A DNA stretch of 64,000 bases from Athripsodes cinereus (lineage: Eukaryota > Arthropoda > Insecta > Trichoptera > Leptoceridae): the NCBI GenBank assembly GCA_947579605.1, contig OX388322.1, positions 11,656,001-11,720,000 on the forward strand, read 5' to 3'. The notes beneath the pieces are model-generated. The model saw nothing but the letters and a program-made list of their open reading frames with translations. It made no database searches and was not told where the DNA came from. The translations under genes were made by a program, and so were the position numbers. Of this stretch, positions 1 to 12,069 are shown in pieces (position 1 is the first letter of the stretch; the number at the start of each line of letters is the position of its first letter).

Positions 1-403
1 TATATAACTAGTATAAAATACCTTGATTCATGTTTAAAATTATATACATGATAACAATGTTGGATCATTTCTTTCTTTGATGTCATTTCACGATCTTTCA
101 ACCGTCTCAAGGGCATATAATAAACATATGGGTAACGTCCGTAGTCTAATCAATATAAGTGTATAAAGAAAACCTTTTGAAGTTTCTCAATCCAATTTAT
201 GCATACTGCTGGGCTGTGATTGCGTGGACAGGTCGCCGGCACCATGCTGCCTTAAGCAATGCATTCAATTTCTGTCACCCCTATTGAGAGGCGAATATTG
301 GATATCTGTAAACCCAAACAATTTTGATATCTTCTTCATAAGGACTTCATATTATTGATCCAGATTCTAAATTCATTTGTACAAGGGATTCATATAGGAC
401 TTA
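1..403. other. No recognisable gene; AT-rich DNA
   Basis: I see no conserved reading frame or splice pattern here. The stretch ends at the TTA that precedes the Harbinger-like element. Confidence 0.5.
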
Positions 404-2190
404 CGCCTGTATTCACCAAGAAAAACTGAGCGAACGATCAGCTTAATACCTCCCTCAGCATTCCTCAACGTAGATAGGTATTCACCAACGAAAATTTACA
501 ATGCTTAGCTGAGTCGAATTTGATCGTGTGTATCCATGGATACAATGTAAATATTATGAAATGAAACTGACATTTATTTACGGAAACAGCCATTAAAGTA
601 ACTAAAAAGTATATTTTTGATAATTATACAAATAAAAGTCATTTTTAGCCATTTAAAAAATATATGTATCATTTAAAAAATTATATGTATATTTTTTAAA
701 TATTTATAAATGCCTTTATTTATACAAAATCAAGGCTTGAACTTAAACAGATGTTACTTTAATAGCAGTCGATTTGACAGCTAGCATTTAATCGAATCAT
801 GCGTTGTTGTCAAAGTTGTTTGCCGGTGAGGTTAAAATTAAAAAGAAATTATAAACAAGGATAGAAAAATAACTGAAATACTCCGTATGTAACTAAAACA
901 CACAATAATTCACCATCAAGAAATAATTTTAATTCCTTACAATATTGAACTGTATGCTATCCGTGGTATTTTTTAACATAGACATGTACAATATGAAAAA
1001 TTATAAATAAAAATCTTATTATTATTTTTGTATTTGTTTAAATAAATAAAAAAGTATTCATGTTTAGTAAGTACTCTGTAACATGTTTAGTCGAAAGTAG
1101 AACTATTATAATTATTATTATTGGACAACATTAAAGTGTCTTTAACGTGCCAAAGCACCTCAATGATACGGTACAATTCATCAATTCTAGGACATTACAT
1201 CCACATCATTATAGAATCTCGGATACACAACAGCATCCATGTCAGAAGACACATCATGTTGAATTAAATTAAATATTTTGGATACAATATGTATCCATGT
1301 CAAGAATATAAAACAGAAAACAATATTTAATAGTAATTAGTAAAATAAAAGGTTTTTAGATCCTTTCTGAATGTCTTAAGATCTGCGTCTTGCCTACGCT
1401 CGCGAGGCAATCCATAGTCCCCACTGGTAGCCAATGAAGTTCCTTTAAAAGTGGAGTCATACGTGTACACCTTTGTACTCCAAAGATAGCACGTGCTGCG
1501 TACTTCAAAACTGATTGCAGCCTATCGATCTGACAAGCAGGTAATACCACTAAAATACTGTTACAATAGCCTAATCTGGATATTACCAGAGCCACAATTA
1601 GTGACTTCTTAGCGTCTAATGTGAGACACCTTTTTATCATCCCAATTTGCCGCAGCTGAAAGAAACAAGCACTGATAAGAGAACTAATGTGCTTCTCAAA
1701 AGTTAACAAGCTGTCTTTTATGGTTCCCAGAAGTTTGACCTTCGTTGACGGTGCCTTTTATGTGTGATAAGAAAGTGCGACTGCGATTGAAAGGATTGTT
1801 GTATTGCATCGAACTGTTTGTGATTTTTTTGTATATGTTTAATGGTCTTGTGCCGTATATGTTATAAATAAATAAATTAATTAATTTATTTATTTATTTA
1901 TAACATATACATATATATAAAATTATTACATGCCGCCTACAAAAATATATTCAATAAATTGTAAATAAAACGCCAACAGTACGAAACAAGTATGGCGGAC
2001 ATTATAGAATAATTTTGACAGATCGACGCTGAGCAAAAGTTAATCCACCTCAATTGGCTGATCAAATTTGAGGGAAATTTTCACTCAAATCACGCTGAGG
2101 GAGCCTAAAATATGTTGGTGAATACCAATTTTGACGTTGATCGTAATTTGAGCTGATCGAACGCTCAGTTTTTCTTGGTGAATACGGGCA
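404..2190. mobile_element. Harbinger-like non-autonomous DNA transposon
   Basis: The left end reads CGCCTGTATTCACCAAG and the reverse complement of the right end reads TGCCCGTATTCACCAAG, followed on both sides by AAAAACTGAGCG. More distant matching blocks follow inside each end (CCCTCAGC, GGTATTCACCAAC), so the terminal inverted repeats are long. A TTA triplet flanks both ends (401-403 and 2191-2193), as expected for the 3-bp target duplication of PIF/Harbinger elements. No transposase is visible. The only coding remnant inside is a nested LINE fragment, so the element was mobilised in trans. Superfamily assignment rests on TIR style and TSD length. Confidence 0.65.
1356..1745 (-). pseudogene. 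CR1/Rex1-like LINE reverse transcriptase fragment
   Basis: The minus-strand translation reads VKLLGTIKDSLLTFEKHISS, then SRLGYCNSIL, then [12 protein letters not shown]. These are the thumb and C-terminal hallmarks of non-LTR reverse transcriptases of the CR1/Rex1 type. The first 12 codons lie upstream of the first ATG (1709), so the open stretch is a fragment and not a gene start. The N-terminal two thirds of the RT and the endonuclease are missing. It sits inside the Harbinger-like element, so it is a nested insertion or captured piece. Confidence 0.75.
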
Positions 2191-2447
2191 TTACAGTATA
2201 TTTGAGTGTTTAAAGAATTTAGAGTTTAGTATGATAAACTCAAGCATTTGGTTTGATTTTTCTAGTATTTCTTTTATGTGCATACATTATTTTATTACTA
2301 TATTAGTATAGTTTTGGTAGAAATCAAACTTCTAAGCAATGCAATGTAAAAGACAGAACTCTTCCGTTCGTATAGGACAGGGAGGCATTTGCCTATGTTG
2401 AGAAACCCTGATACTTCTCAAACAGAAGAAGAAACATTTTTGAAGAA

Positions 2448-2575
2448 GCACTTGGGTTAGTTGGAAGATATCGCATCCCTGCGATAAACTCGCCCATTGT
2501 ACAATTTTTTTTGTTTATACCTTATTGTAATCCTATTATTTTTATACAAATATTTTGTACAATAAAGTTTATTAT
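2448..2575 (+). repeat. LINE 3' tail (GATCGC/GCGATAA type)
   Basis: The stretch TTAGTTGGAAGATATCGCAT, then GCGATAAACTCGCCCATTG, ends in an AATAAAG-like tail and a TTATTATT run. Related tails occur at 11872-11930 (-), 16556-16690 (-), 51968-52110 (+), 54752-54862 (+) and 63543-63695 (+). Such tails terminate many insect non-LTR retrotransposons. Confidence 0.6.
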
Positions 2576-2816
2576 TATTATTTTTTTTTTAACTGTCAAA
2601 TAAGTATACAACCATAACATATATATTACATATTAATGTCAACATAGTATTAACTTGCCCCAGGCAGCGAGAAATATTGCTGGTATTAGGGGAAGCATCA
2701 AAATACACTAAACTAAATATTACTTGCTAGTATGACATGATGCAGATATGAGTTATGTGTGATGATGTACATTTGTTGATATTACAAGGTGCTGAGTGTT
2801 GTATATTGTATTACAG

Positions 2817-4823
2817 ATCTATCAGCATCAGCCAGAGAGTTACTGCTGAAGCGCAAGCTGGCTGGGTCATGTAGTGAAGAGCCTCCTTTATTTGTTGGTG
2901 ATCCACTCAACCCAGATAACTATACATATGTTCAATTAGCACAGGTTTGTATTTATGAACATTACATTATTGCATTTAGAAAAGGTATATAATAGACAAA
3001 AATCTCAAGATATTTTTTATGCCCCGTAGAGCACCCGGTAAAGAATTGGTCTCCCACTCTTCTCTGTAAGTTATCGAGTGTCCTGTAAAAGGCAGGTGTT
3101 TGAAAAAATTAAGACACTTTACATCTTAAATTCAGCAATGAGGTTTGCCACCCATCCTGAATGTCTTGATTTTATATTGGCCCGAAGAGGACAGCTTGTA
3201 TGTTTTTTATATGCAACTGGTCTGCCGGCTACCCCACTTAAGGGATATGCTGTGATGGTGTACTTAGTAGAAGTAGTAGTATTTTTTATGTTAGAGAGTT
3301 TCCATAATCTAATTTATTTTTATGTTAGTATAACAAAATCTAACTATATGAGCATAGATGAGAAACTCACAAGTGAGATTGTAATGAACATGTAAGTCAT
3401 CCTCTCTGTGTCAAGACACAAGTAGCAATGGGTAGCACACATTATCACTAAATTTCTTGTATGTGGTATTTTATTTATACACTAATTGTATTTCAAAGAC
3501 TTAATGGGTAATGTAAATACTTTTATTTTAAGGGCACTCTGCAAAGAAAAGATTCGGGGTCGTCGCTTAAAAAGCGTGCACAGGCTAATCTCTATCCCGA
3601 GACATACCGGGCAGCTCTGAAAAGGGACCCCAAGAAACCCATCATGGAAGGCTACCATGCTAGGCTCAAGTGCAGGCACTGCCAAGAGTGGTATATAGAG
3701 AGCACTAATAAGCCAGGCAGTTGTGAGTATGCGCCTGACTGCTTTAGGACTTGCATCAATGGAGCTTCGTGTATACAGTGTGCACAGGTCAGTTTAATTT
3801 CAAATATACTCATCCAACATCCAGTTCATAGGTAGCCTGGAGGTAGAGTCTCTGCCTCATGCTCATGAGGTTCGCGATTCGATCCCTGGTGCCGGCAAAC
3901 TCGCCCTTCATGACACAAGCTTTTAGTTTACTGTGAAAGGTGTATAAGGTTGTATTTGGGTTTATAACAAAAACCCAGAACCATCTTTTTTTTTTAAAAA
4001 AACTCCCGTCAGAAACTGGCACATGTTTATAATTTTAAATAATTTATGTATTTGTCACACATAATAATATGAATATAATATTGTGTAATGAATATATTAT
4101 AATATTTAGTGTACCTATATTATTGCAGTGCATGCTGTACCACTGTATGTCTGATGCTGAAGGTGACTTTGCCACACATCCCTGTGCATGTAATACTGCT
4201 GAAGAGGGGTGCACTGTCAGGTCAGTTAAGAAATTCATTTATTAATTAATCAACATATAAAATAATTCATTTTAATGATTTGAAGATTTTGCAATCTATA
4301 GATGTTGCAGTATATTTTGTAATCTATATATCTATGTTACCATCACAGTATAATCCACAAATTGTGTATGTAGCTATTATATTAAATTCATGTAATAAAC
4401 ACGCAAATTGTCCTGTCTGTGCCAATAAAAATATAAACATTCAGGGTAGGCAATCTATGGTTGTCAAAATAAAATAAAAGTCAAACATATATTGAGCAGG
4501 AAATCTATCCTTCTTTCTTACATTTTTGCTAAAATGATTTACTAAAAATTTATTTTTATTATTTAAATGATAAATATTGATGTTAAATATTGTAATATAT
4601 TTTTGTCATGAATGTATTTGAATGTATTGAATTGGTAAAGCATTAATAAGTGTGTTTTATATTGCATAGATGGATTGGATTGGCACTGTTGAGTCTGGTG
4701 GTACCGTGTCTGTGGTGTTATCCTCCCTTGAAGGCTGTGCACCTGTGTTGTGTGGCGTGCGGTATCAGTGGTGGCAAACATATGCCTCTGCAAAGACCTT
4801 TGCATACGTACCCACACCACTGA
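2817..4823 (+). CDS. Spred: SPRED (Sprouty-related EVH1 protein), 3' four exons only
   Basis: Exons are 2817-2944, 3533-3787, 4129-4220 and 4670-4823, all with AG/GT borders and compatible phases (first exon enters with two bases of a split codon). They encode 208 C-terminal residues ending at TGA 4821-4823. The last three exons make the cysteine-rich Sprouty domain: LKCRHCQEWY, CEYAPDCFRTCINGASCIQC, then CMLYHCMSDAEGDF and, at the end, RWIGLALLSL with GGKH. The CMLYHCMSD.EGD block and the terminal GGKH match vertebrate SPRED1/2 better than Sprouty. Family knowledge: the Sprouty domain is palmitoylated, anchors SPRED at membranes, and SPRED recruits neurofibromin to dampen Ras-Raf-MAPK signalling. 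The N-terminal EVH1 and most of the KIT-binding region are not in the window. Introns hold a dispersed repeat (3022-3268) and a SINE (3826-4003). Confidence 0.93.
3022..3268 (+). repeat. Dispersed repeat 'family B' copy in a SPRED intron
   Basis: The copy carries the family landmarks GAGCACCCGG, GAATTGGTCTCCCACTCTT, GTGTCCTGTAAAAGGCAGGT, CACCCATCCTGAATGTCTTG and CTACCCCACTT...GATATGCTGTGATGGTGTA. About a dozen full or partial copies lie in the window. The final block matches the 3' end of the RTE LINE at 34918-35584. Apparent open frames here are shadows of the repeat. Confidence 0.75.
3826..4003 (+). repeat. tRNA-derived SINE 'family C'
   Basis: A box-A-like stretch (GGTAGCCTGGAGGTAGAGTCT), a box B (GATTCGATCCC) and a conserved body ending GTATTTGGGTTTATAAC plus a T/A-rich tail mark a tRNA-derived SINE. 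Closest relative in the window: 55261-55425. Diverged copies: 25187-25290, 32884-33030, 43147-43315; minus-strand pieces: 26445-26500 and 57000-57130. Confidence 0.7.
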
Positions 4824-4897
4824 TTGCTGCCTAATACCAGTACATAGTGAAATGACACTCTAGTGTGTACGCCTCACATATAACAAGTGAAATTCAC

Positions 4898-4903
4898 AAT
4901 AAA
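4898..4903 (+). terminator. Candidate SPRED polyadenylation signal
   Basis: AATAAA lies 75 bp after the SPRED stop codon. Other AATAAA hexamers lie further down, so the true 3' end could be longer. Confidence 0.4.
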
Positions 4904-5289
4904 TGTTACATGTGTTACAGTTACAACAAGTTTAATATAACATAATAATTTATGAAAATACTGAGACAGCATTTTGTATTTTTACATAAAAATTTAACAT
5001 AACGTGGGTTTTTGATGTTTCATCGAAGTATATAATATCTAAAACATCTGTCTGGATATTATTGTAAGAACAAAGCGAAATTAATAAATGCATTATGTTT
5101 TCTAAATATGAATCATTCAATATCTTATCCACGTCATGTATACATTGTACACCACAGTGCAATGCAGTATTGTGTGAAAACAAAAAAACCTTGATGTTTT
5201 AGTACTATCATAGTTATTGGTTTTAATTGAATTTAATGTTCATATTATGATAAATAAATGTTTTACATCGCTGAAGTTGGGAGACATTC

Positions 5290-5670
5290 TAGTGTTGTGA
5301 TTACATGTTGCAGAAGAAGGATCACAAGGGTACAAACATAATTATGTAGTGTGTTGCCGTCATGTTTATTGTGACAACACTAAACTTATGTGCAGATGAC
5401 ACTCTTGTGAATCTTCTGATAGTCATTTTGTTTTATTCTCTACTTACCGACATTGCTTGTTTGTTATTATTATTAAAATTAATAGTGTTGTGATTACATG
5501 TTGCAGAAGAAGGATCACAAGGGTACAAACATAATTATGTAGTGTGTTGCCGTCATGTTTATTGTGACAACACTTATGTGCAGATGACACTCTTGTGAAT
5601 CTTCTAATAGTCATTTTGTTTTATTCTCTACTTACCGACATTGCTTGTTTGTTATTATTATTAAAATTAA
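5290..5670. repeat. Tandem duplication, two ~190-bp units
   Basis: The unit starting TAGTGTTGTGATTACATG at 5290 is repeated at 5483. The second copy lacks five bases (AACTA between GACAACACT and TATGTG) and shows a G to A change, otherwise the copies look identical. A third copy begins at 5671 but stops after about 12 bases. The unit has no coding potential. It may lie in a long SPRED 3' UTR. Confidence 0.9.
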
Positions 5671-6436
5671 TAGTATTGTGATAAATGTTTTTATAATAAG
5701 AATAATTTGTCAGTAATTATTATTATTACCAATGATCTCCCTAATGTATTGATGAGGCTGATGTGGAAATATCGGTTAAGTGTATAATCCCCAAATGTGG
5801 AGAATACAGTCCAGGGGACTGAGAACTCTCTATGTGCCAGCTTCTTATACCTAAGTGGATGTACTTAGCCAGAATGTATTCAGAGTACTTGACTTGACAA
5901 CTTAATTATATTTTAGCACATGTGATAAGTAGGGTTTATTTTTGTAATGTTTTATAAACTGTAATTGATTTTATTTATTTATATTACGTAGTAAACCTTT
6001 ATATGTTATTTTTAAATTATTATTCATATGGTTTTGATTTATAATTCATCATTTATTTTTATTTATTCATAATAATGTTATTATTGCTTTGTGTTTCAAT
6101 TTGATTTTATTATTTTTATACCTGCTGTATTCGTTGTGAATATGTACTTTCCCAATTATAGTTAACTATAGCAGATTTGTGTTACCAGTCATTGTGATTT
6201 TGATACCACTATTTATTGCTATATGTTACTGTACATTATATATATATTATTATACATTTATATATTTTGCAAAAAAATAAGAAACATCTATTCATTGTAT
6301 TTAAAATGTCAGAAGGGATTTTATGTGCGTATAATACATAGTGTATTAATTGTACTAATTAATTGTAGTGTACAGCCATTTTATTATCAGGTGTTATATG
6401 TCTCAATACAGAATTAGCATTTTAATATAAACACAA

Positions 6437-7006
6437 AGAGTGGTTACATTAATGTACTCACTCAAAAAATCTAATTTTTAGATACCTTTTCTTGCTGTAA
6501 TTGTGATATTTTAACTATTATAAACCTGTTTTTTCTGTAATTGATTACTAGTAGTATTCTTCATATTTTTTACTAGTGGCAATACCATAATTCATACATA
6601 ATGAAGTTTGCTACAGATGTAAGTTAAGTTCTTAGATGTGCAAGTTTCATTTGAACCTTTTTTTATAAGTTTACGTTCGGTCCGTAAAAGTTTGATATTT
6701 AGTGTCATTCTTCATCTTAACTGAAATGAAATTTTAATTTATAAATGTACAATTTTTTTATGGATCAAACAGAAACAGATAAAATAAGCTCAAAAAACAC
6801 ATGCACATCCGAAGACAGCAATAACTGAACTTACATCTGTAGTAAACTGAGCTATGGGATTGCCACTAATAGAAAATGTGAACGATACTACCAGTAATTT
6901 GTTTCAGATAGAAACAGGTCGATATTACTTAAAATATCAAAATTACCGCAAGAAATAAGTAAGCTATATTTTTTTGAATGAGTACATTAATTTGGTCACC
7001 CACTGA
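6437..7006. mobile_element. Foldback element, probably Tc1/mariner-derived
   Basis: The arms 6437-6660 and about 6785-7006 are inverted copies of each other, roughly 80% alike. Matched blocks read inward: TTAATGTACTCA, TTCTTGC.GTAATT.TGATATTTTAA, TTACTAGTAGTAT versus TTACTGGTAGTAT, TAGTGGCAAT.CCATA and CTACAGATGTAAGTT. The outer sequence AAATTAATGTACTCA resembles the ends of Tc1-like transposons. No transposase is present. The divergence shows an old insertion. Confidence 0.7.
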
Positions 7007-9962
7007 TATTTTATACTATCATATATATGGACAAAGAGGTTACACAAATGTATCGCCACTATAATAATATATGATATAGTGATGAAGAAGAATTGTTCAT
7101 TTCAAGTGAGCATACTGTAGAGTGCAATGCATCTTTATTGAGCAAAAAAATCCGTATGGTAAATGATAAACTGTAGTGGTTTGTGTGAAATCAATGTTTC
7201 AATATGTAATGTTATTGGTGTAAAATGTGGACTCAATATAGGTAATGTAATGCATGTGTAATAAGAACAATAAGTTGTAAGATGGAATAAAATTGGTAAT
7301 TTTGTGCACCTACTACCATCACTATGAAGGCAGTGGATTTAATTAAATAAATGTATTGAAACTTTTTTGCCTGTTGTGGATGCCTAGTGAGTAACCAACT
7401 TAGTTTGGGTAATGAGTAGGAATATTCAAAACACCAACTGTAAAGCATGTTAATTCTCAAATCATAGATTTGGTCAGATATAAATGTGTCATTCAATTAT
7501 ATTTATGACCGCATGCCAGTAATCCAGAAGGCCAAATTAAGAGAGTATAGTGTGTAAAGGAATGAATATAATATTTTGATGATCTTGACTGCACTGCAAT
7601 TATCTTGAAAAGAGATATATGTGAATGTGTGTAAGTTAATTTTCTATTGTAAAAGGACTCCTTAGCAAATAATTTTATTTCCAGCTACCTACATTTATCA
7701 TTAACATTTAAGGTGTGTATTATAAAACATTCCAGGTGGGAAATTAATATATTTTAAAACGTGTCTTTTGCTCATCAGGAGAAAGAGTTCTTTTAGGTAC
7801 ATAATATACATATATATGTACATCCACTGGTTCCTTTCCTTTCTGAAACTAAGCTGTTTTCTATTCAATACCTAGATCAATTTTTAAACTCCATTATGAT
7901 TCATTCGTTGAGGATAGTTATCGAATTGTCAGGCTCACTGATTTTACAACTCACGGTCTCTGATTTATTTTGAAGACGACCAATTTGGATGTAAACTTTC
8001 ATGTATGATTTCCAGACGGATACCTACATTTAGAAATTTGTTATTAGTTTGCTTCCATTCTTATCTGTTTTATCCTATTTTATGTCATTGTCAGCAGTGA
8101 GTTTTACATCAATGTTAATATCACTTTTAAACTCTTTGTGCATTTTAATGATACATATACATGGGTGTTTCCCACATATGTTGGTTGCGCTAAGAGGATG
8201 TTGGCACTAAGTGGATTATTGGTATGTGTGCGGTCCCTTGATGGTGTGTTTGTTTGAGTATATTGAAATTGGTTTTAGTCAGTATAGACTTACACTACAT
8301 TATACACTTTACGAGTATTTATAAACATTTCAGTCATAGCCTGCTTCAGTATGTTAATGTTTCATTTTGTTTTACAGTTTCTCCGTGAGAGAGAACAACA
8401 AAATAGAAGCTCCCGTGTGCTGCGTCAGATCTTTATTATTTAATTTTCATTTAAAAATTCTCTTGATACATTCCAAAGGGCTCAAAAGAATGCATTGATA
8501 GGATTTTTGAGTGTATTTCATTTGTGTGTTTATGTTCAGCCATTTATATCTGCACGCAATCCGTGGGAGCTTTTAACTTGTGCAATAACCTAAATCAGGC
8601 AAGTGGAAATGACTTATGATTTGCTTTTTATTTAAGTGTTATCTAAACTATTAATTGTTGAATATATTTTTGTATTGGATCATTTTGTACATCTTTCCAC
8701 ATGTCTGACATACGGTTTTTGCAATGTTTTCAAAATTTACATACGAGTATATAATTGTAAATTTTATGTAAATTTTGCAAGCATCAACATGCACATAGAT
8801 TTGTGACAATAGTGTTTCAGCACCCAGTTTTTTTTGCATTGTAGGGACGTATGTGGAGTCAGGTTTTACGTTGTTTGTTGGACATTGTGCAAGTAATGTA
8901 TGCCATACCTTTATATATATATATATAAATCTAACTATGTGAGTGTGTTTCTGTTATTCGATGTGAAATATTTATTATACAAGTTAAGATACATAATATA
9001 TTATATATATATATATTTATATATATATGTGTAATTAAGGGGAATGATTATTGATCTATGGTGAATATCATTAGGTTTAAATCATGTTTAACACATGTCT
9101 TTTTAAACCAAATATGAATTATGTGAGTTTCAAATGAAAACTATTGCTCGTTACTTTTTAAATAATATATATATACAAATACATACATATATAATGGAAT
9201 ATATAAGCTCTAATTATTATAATGTTATCAATATTTCACTTTGAAAATAAACTGAAACTCCTCTACTTGATACCTGTAAGGAAATGCGATTAAATTTTTT
9301 AATTATACATTAATTTACATATTAATATCAAAATAAAATCTAATTATATGACATTTTATGATTTTAACTTTTTCCCAGTAGATTTGTTTATTCAAAATAC
9401 GCTTAAGTCGATTATAAGCTTTATTTTTAATATATTATTAATGGATATATAAACCCACAAGTGTGTGACATTGAATATTTAAAAAAATAAAAAGTAAATA
9501 AAGAAACTAATTTGTTGTAAACTCTATCTCCATTTCATAAAAAAAAGAATATTTATAAATTAATTATGATTATAGAAATATATCTACACATATAATATTA
9601 TATTTATGTAAGTTAAACTATCATAATATATATATATAAATGTATTAAAAAATGCTAAATAAATTTAAAAAAAGATATTGTTTTATTTAAATCTGGAATA
9701 CAAGTGCTTGAACTTTGGCGTGCTTTATTTTCTTGAGGTTTGCTAGTAAATGTAATACAGTAAGTGATCGGTTTTCCAACATAATCCGTTCCATGACTAT
9801 GAACTGACCATTGATTTGCCATAGATATTTGGTAGTACCAAATATTTTTATTTATTTATTTTTTCTATTAACATCATCAGTGAGGGAAGGCATTTGAAAC
9901 TCAAGTTATGAATTTAAACATTTTGTGATAAATAGTGGTAAATTTATTTGTGTTTGTGACAG
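7007..9962. other. Gene-free AT-rich stretch
   Basis: No conserved protein, splice pattern or RNA gene is visible. It contains several (TA)n runs, for example near 8921-8937, 9000-9030 and 9160-9175. Confidence 0.5.
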
Positions 9963-10103
9963 ATGGCTCCAAACAAAAAACCCAAAATCCTTTGGAATAA
10001 AGAGAATAAGAAGAGTGTAGTAGATGCTGTCAAAAACGGCATGTCTTCAATGCAAGCATCCAAGAGATATGAAGTACCCAGAAGCTCATTAATTTATATT
10101 TGA
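9963..10103 (+). pseudogene. Pipsqueak-type HTH fragment of a pogo-like transposase
   Basis: A 46-residue frame starts MAPNKKPKILWNKENKKSV and includes DAVKNGMSSMQASKRYEVPR before a stop at 10101-10103. The pattern W....N...AV.AVK.G....A.K.Y.VPRS.L is the N-terminal psq helix-turn-helix of pogo-like transposases. The DDE domain is absent. Copies at 29869-30000 (-) and the C-terminal piece at 14940-15345 belong to the same broad group. Confidence 0.75.
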
Positions 10104-10584
10104 CTTTTGTCTTTTCCAATGAGATTTGACGATAATGTCCGCTAATTTTTTAATTTAAGTGTAGGTAGGTATATATTTTTCAATAATATTATAAAGTACC
10201 TAAATATGTTTGTTTTTATTTCTAATAAACATTTTAAACAGTTTCAGTTTATTTATTTGCTTTACTACTATGAAATATTATTTTTTCTATGTGTCAAACA
10301 CTGGAGTTTTATGTGTCAATAACTGGTGAAATTGTGACAAACACTAGATATCACCAACTCAATCAATTAAAAAAATATTAAAAATGTGTAATGATACATG
10401 TGATAAATATAGGTAGGTTATTATATTTATAGGATAACCAGCTACTTAAATTCACGAAAAAGCAACCATTTTCTAAAAAAACATAGGAAATATGAAGCGA
10501 AATTGTGACAAATTTCTTATTGTGTACAAAGACTGGTGCAATGACCCTACATATCATTTAAGATTTCTTGAAGTTTTTATGTTG

Positions 10585-10687
10585 TTACTGTTCATCTTTA
10601 TGTTTCATTATGAGGTTTTTAATGTCATCCTCCAATTCTAAATCTCTCACAATTGTCATGATTTCATTCATAATTTCAGGGGCTTTT
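10585..10687 (-). other. Orphan exon-like open frame of unknown identity
   Basis: On the minus strand a good acceptor (TTTGTGTTTAG) is followed by 33 codons reading KAPEIMNEIM, then RDLELEDDIKNLIMKHKDEQ and a TAA stop. The charged, helical composition looks like real protein. I found no partner exon upstream. It could be the last exon of an unseen gene, a relic of a transposon, or chance. Confidence 0.2.
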
Positions 10688-11572
10688 CTAAACACAAAGT
10701 GGACACAGTTTTAGCTTAACAGAAATCAATTGAGTGAGATCTGAACACGTATTTTAAATAATAATTATTAAAAACCTGGAAAGAGTAATAATAATTGTGA
10801 TTGTGGAAGGGGTTGAGTACCAGTAAGATGAAGCGACCAAATAAAGGAAGCTAAATAGAGCTCATTGCGTGGGACCCTGCACATGGTGGAGGATTGCTCG
10901 AGGTTGAGACAGATGGTTCATAGAATGAGGCTTGATATTCACGATTCTCAGAATTGAAGGACCACCGACCAAGATGATGAGTAAAAAACACTATTGCTAT
11001 AGAAACACTGAATTGAAGTTGTACAAAAGGGGTATATACTGCTTTGAAGCAATGTTTTCCAGTCAACCTAATACAATATTTGATAAAGTTGATATTTTCA
11101 ACCGACGGTACTTGGAATTAATTATAAATAAAACACTAATTTATTTATTAATACAATATTTGACATTCCTGGTCAAATAAAAAGTGAGTTTAGTTAAGAA
11201 AGAAATAGGTACTTATAGAACATACAAAATAATAAATATAAACTAAGGTAATTATATAAAATTAAAATATAAAAAAGTATGCATTCACAACAATGAATGA
11301 GTGGGATAGCTTCAAGAATTTCAAAATTTTCTTTCTAAAACATTTCAAATATAATTGTTGAGGATAACTGCCTTGCTTCAAAACAACGTTCTTATAATAT
11401 GCAATAAGCTCTTGATCTATTGGCACGATTAACAAAGTCGTATTCAGAGGAAGAAACTGAAGGGTCAGCTAGGAAAACTCTATTAGTAAATTACGCATTA
11501 TGCGACTATGTCATGTGCTCCAACTAGAGCTGTGCGGTAGATTTTATTTTAGTTCATTCTCCGAACACAAAA

Positions 11573-11930
11573 ATCTTACATTAAAGGTAACTAATTTATT
11601 TATTTATTTATTTATTCGTTCTTTACTGTACATTGATAAAAAACAATTACATAAAAGGTATACATTCAAATTAAATACAATCAATATATAACATAACATA
11701 ACACGTGTAGACAATTCACACAGACCGAGCTAGTCCCAAACTAAGATATGAATCTTGTATTATGGGTACTAACACGGCGATACACATATACAATGCACTA
11801 AACACATATACATGTAACACCCAGACCCAGGAAAATCTGAAAAAGGTCATTCTTCATCTTGCACTATATAGAGGGTGAGTTTATCGCAAAGGCGCGATCT
11901 CTTCCAACTAACCCAAATCTAATCACCCGC
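11573..11930 (-). repeat. Nested LINE tails and tRNA-type SINE (minus strand)
   Basis: From left to right: a (TTTA)n stretch at 11594-11614 that looks like a reversed LINE tail; a minus-strand copy of SINE family D at 11694-11862 (AATTCACACAGACCGAGCTAG through AACACCCAGACCCAGGAAAA), matching 59893-60128; and a reversed GATCGC-type LINE tail at 11872-11930 (TTTATCGCAAAGGCGCGAT). Confidence 0.65.
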
Positions 11931-12069
11931 AGTATTTTATAAACTTTTCATACTCTGAATTATGTCAAGTGGTGACATCACAACTCACTTTAGAATGTGA
12001 ATCCAAAACTTGCAAACACTGATCTGAAGACTAAAGAGTCAACTTTCAGTTTTTAATAGCGATGGTAGT

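Noticed and set aside
3810..4022. Minus-strand 70-codon frame in a SPRED intron
   Set aside because: It overlaps a tRNA-derived SINE; a near-identical frame occurs in the SINE copy at 55250-55432.
2817..4823. Sprouty instead of SPRED
   Set aside because: The CMLYHCMSD.EGD block and C-terminal GGKH fit SPRED. An EVH1 domain could not be confirmed because it would lie outside the window.
10851..11180. Open frames near 10.9 kb, partly like the end of an RTE LINE
   Set aside because: The similarity (short DRWFIE/DIHDSQN-like strings) is too weak and frame-broken to call with confidence.
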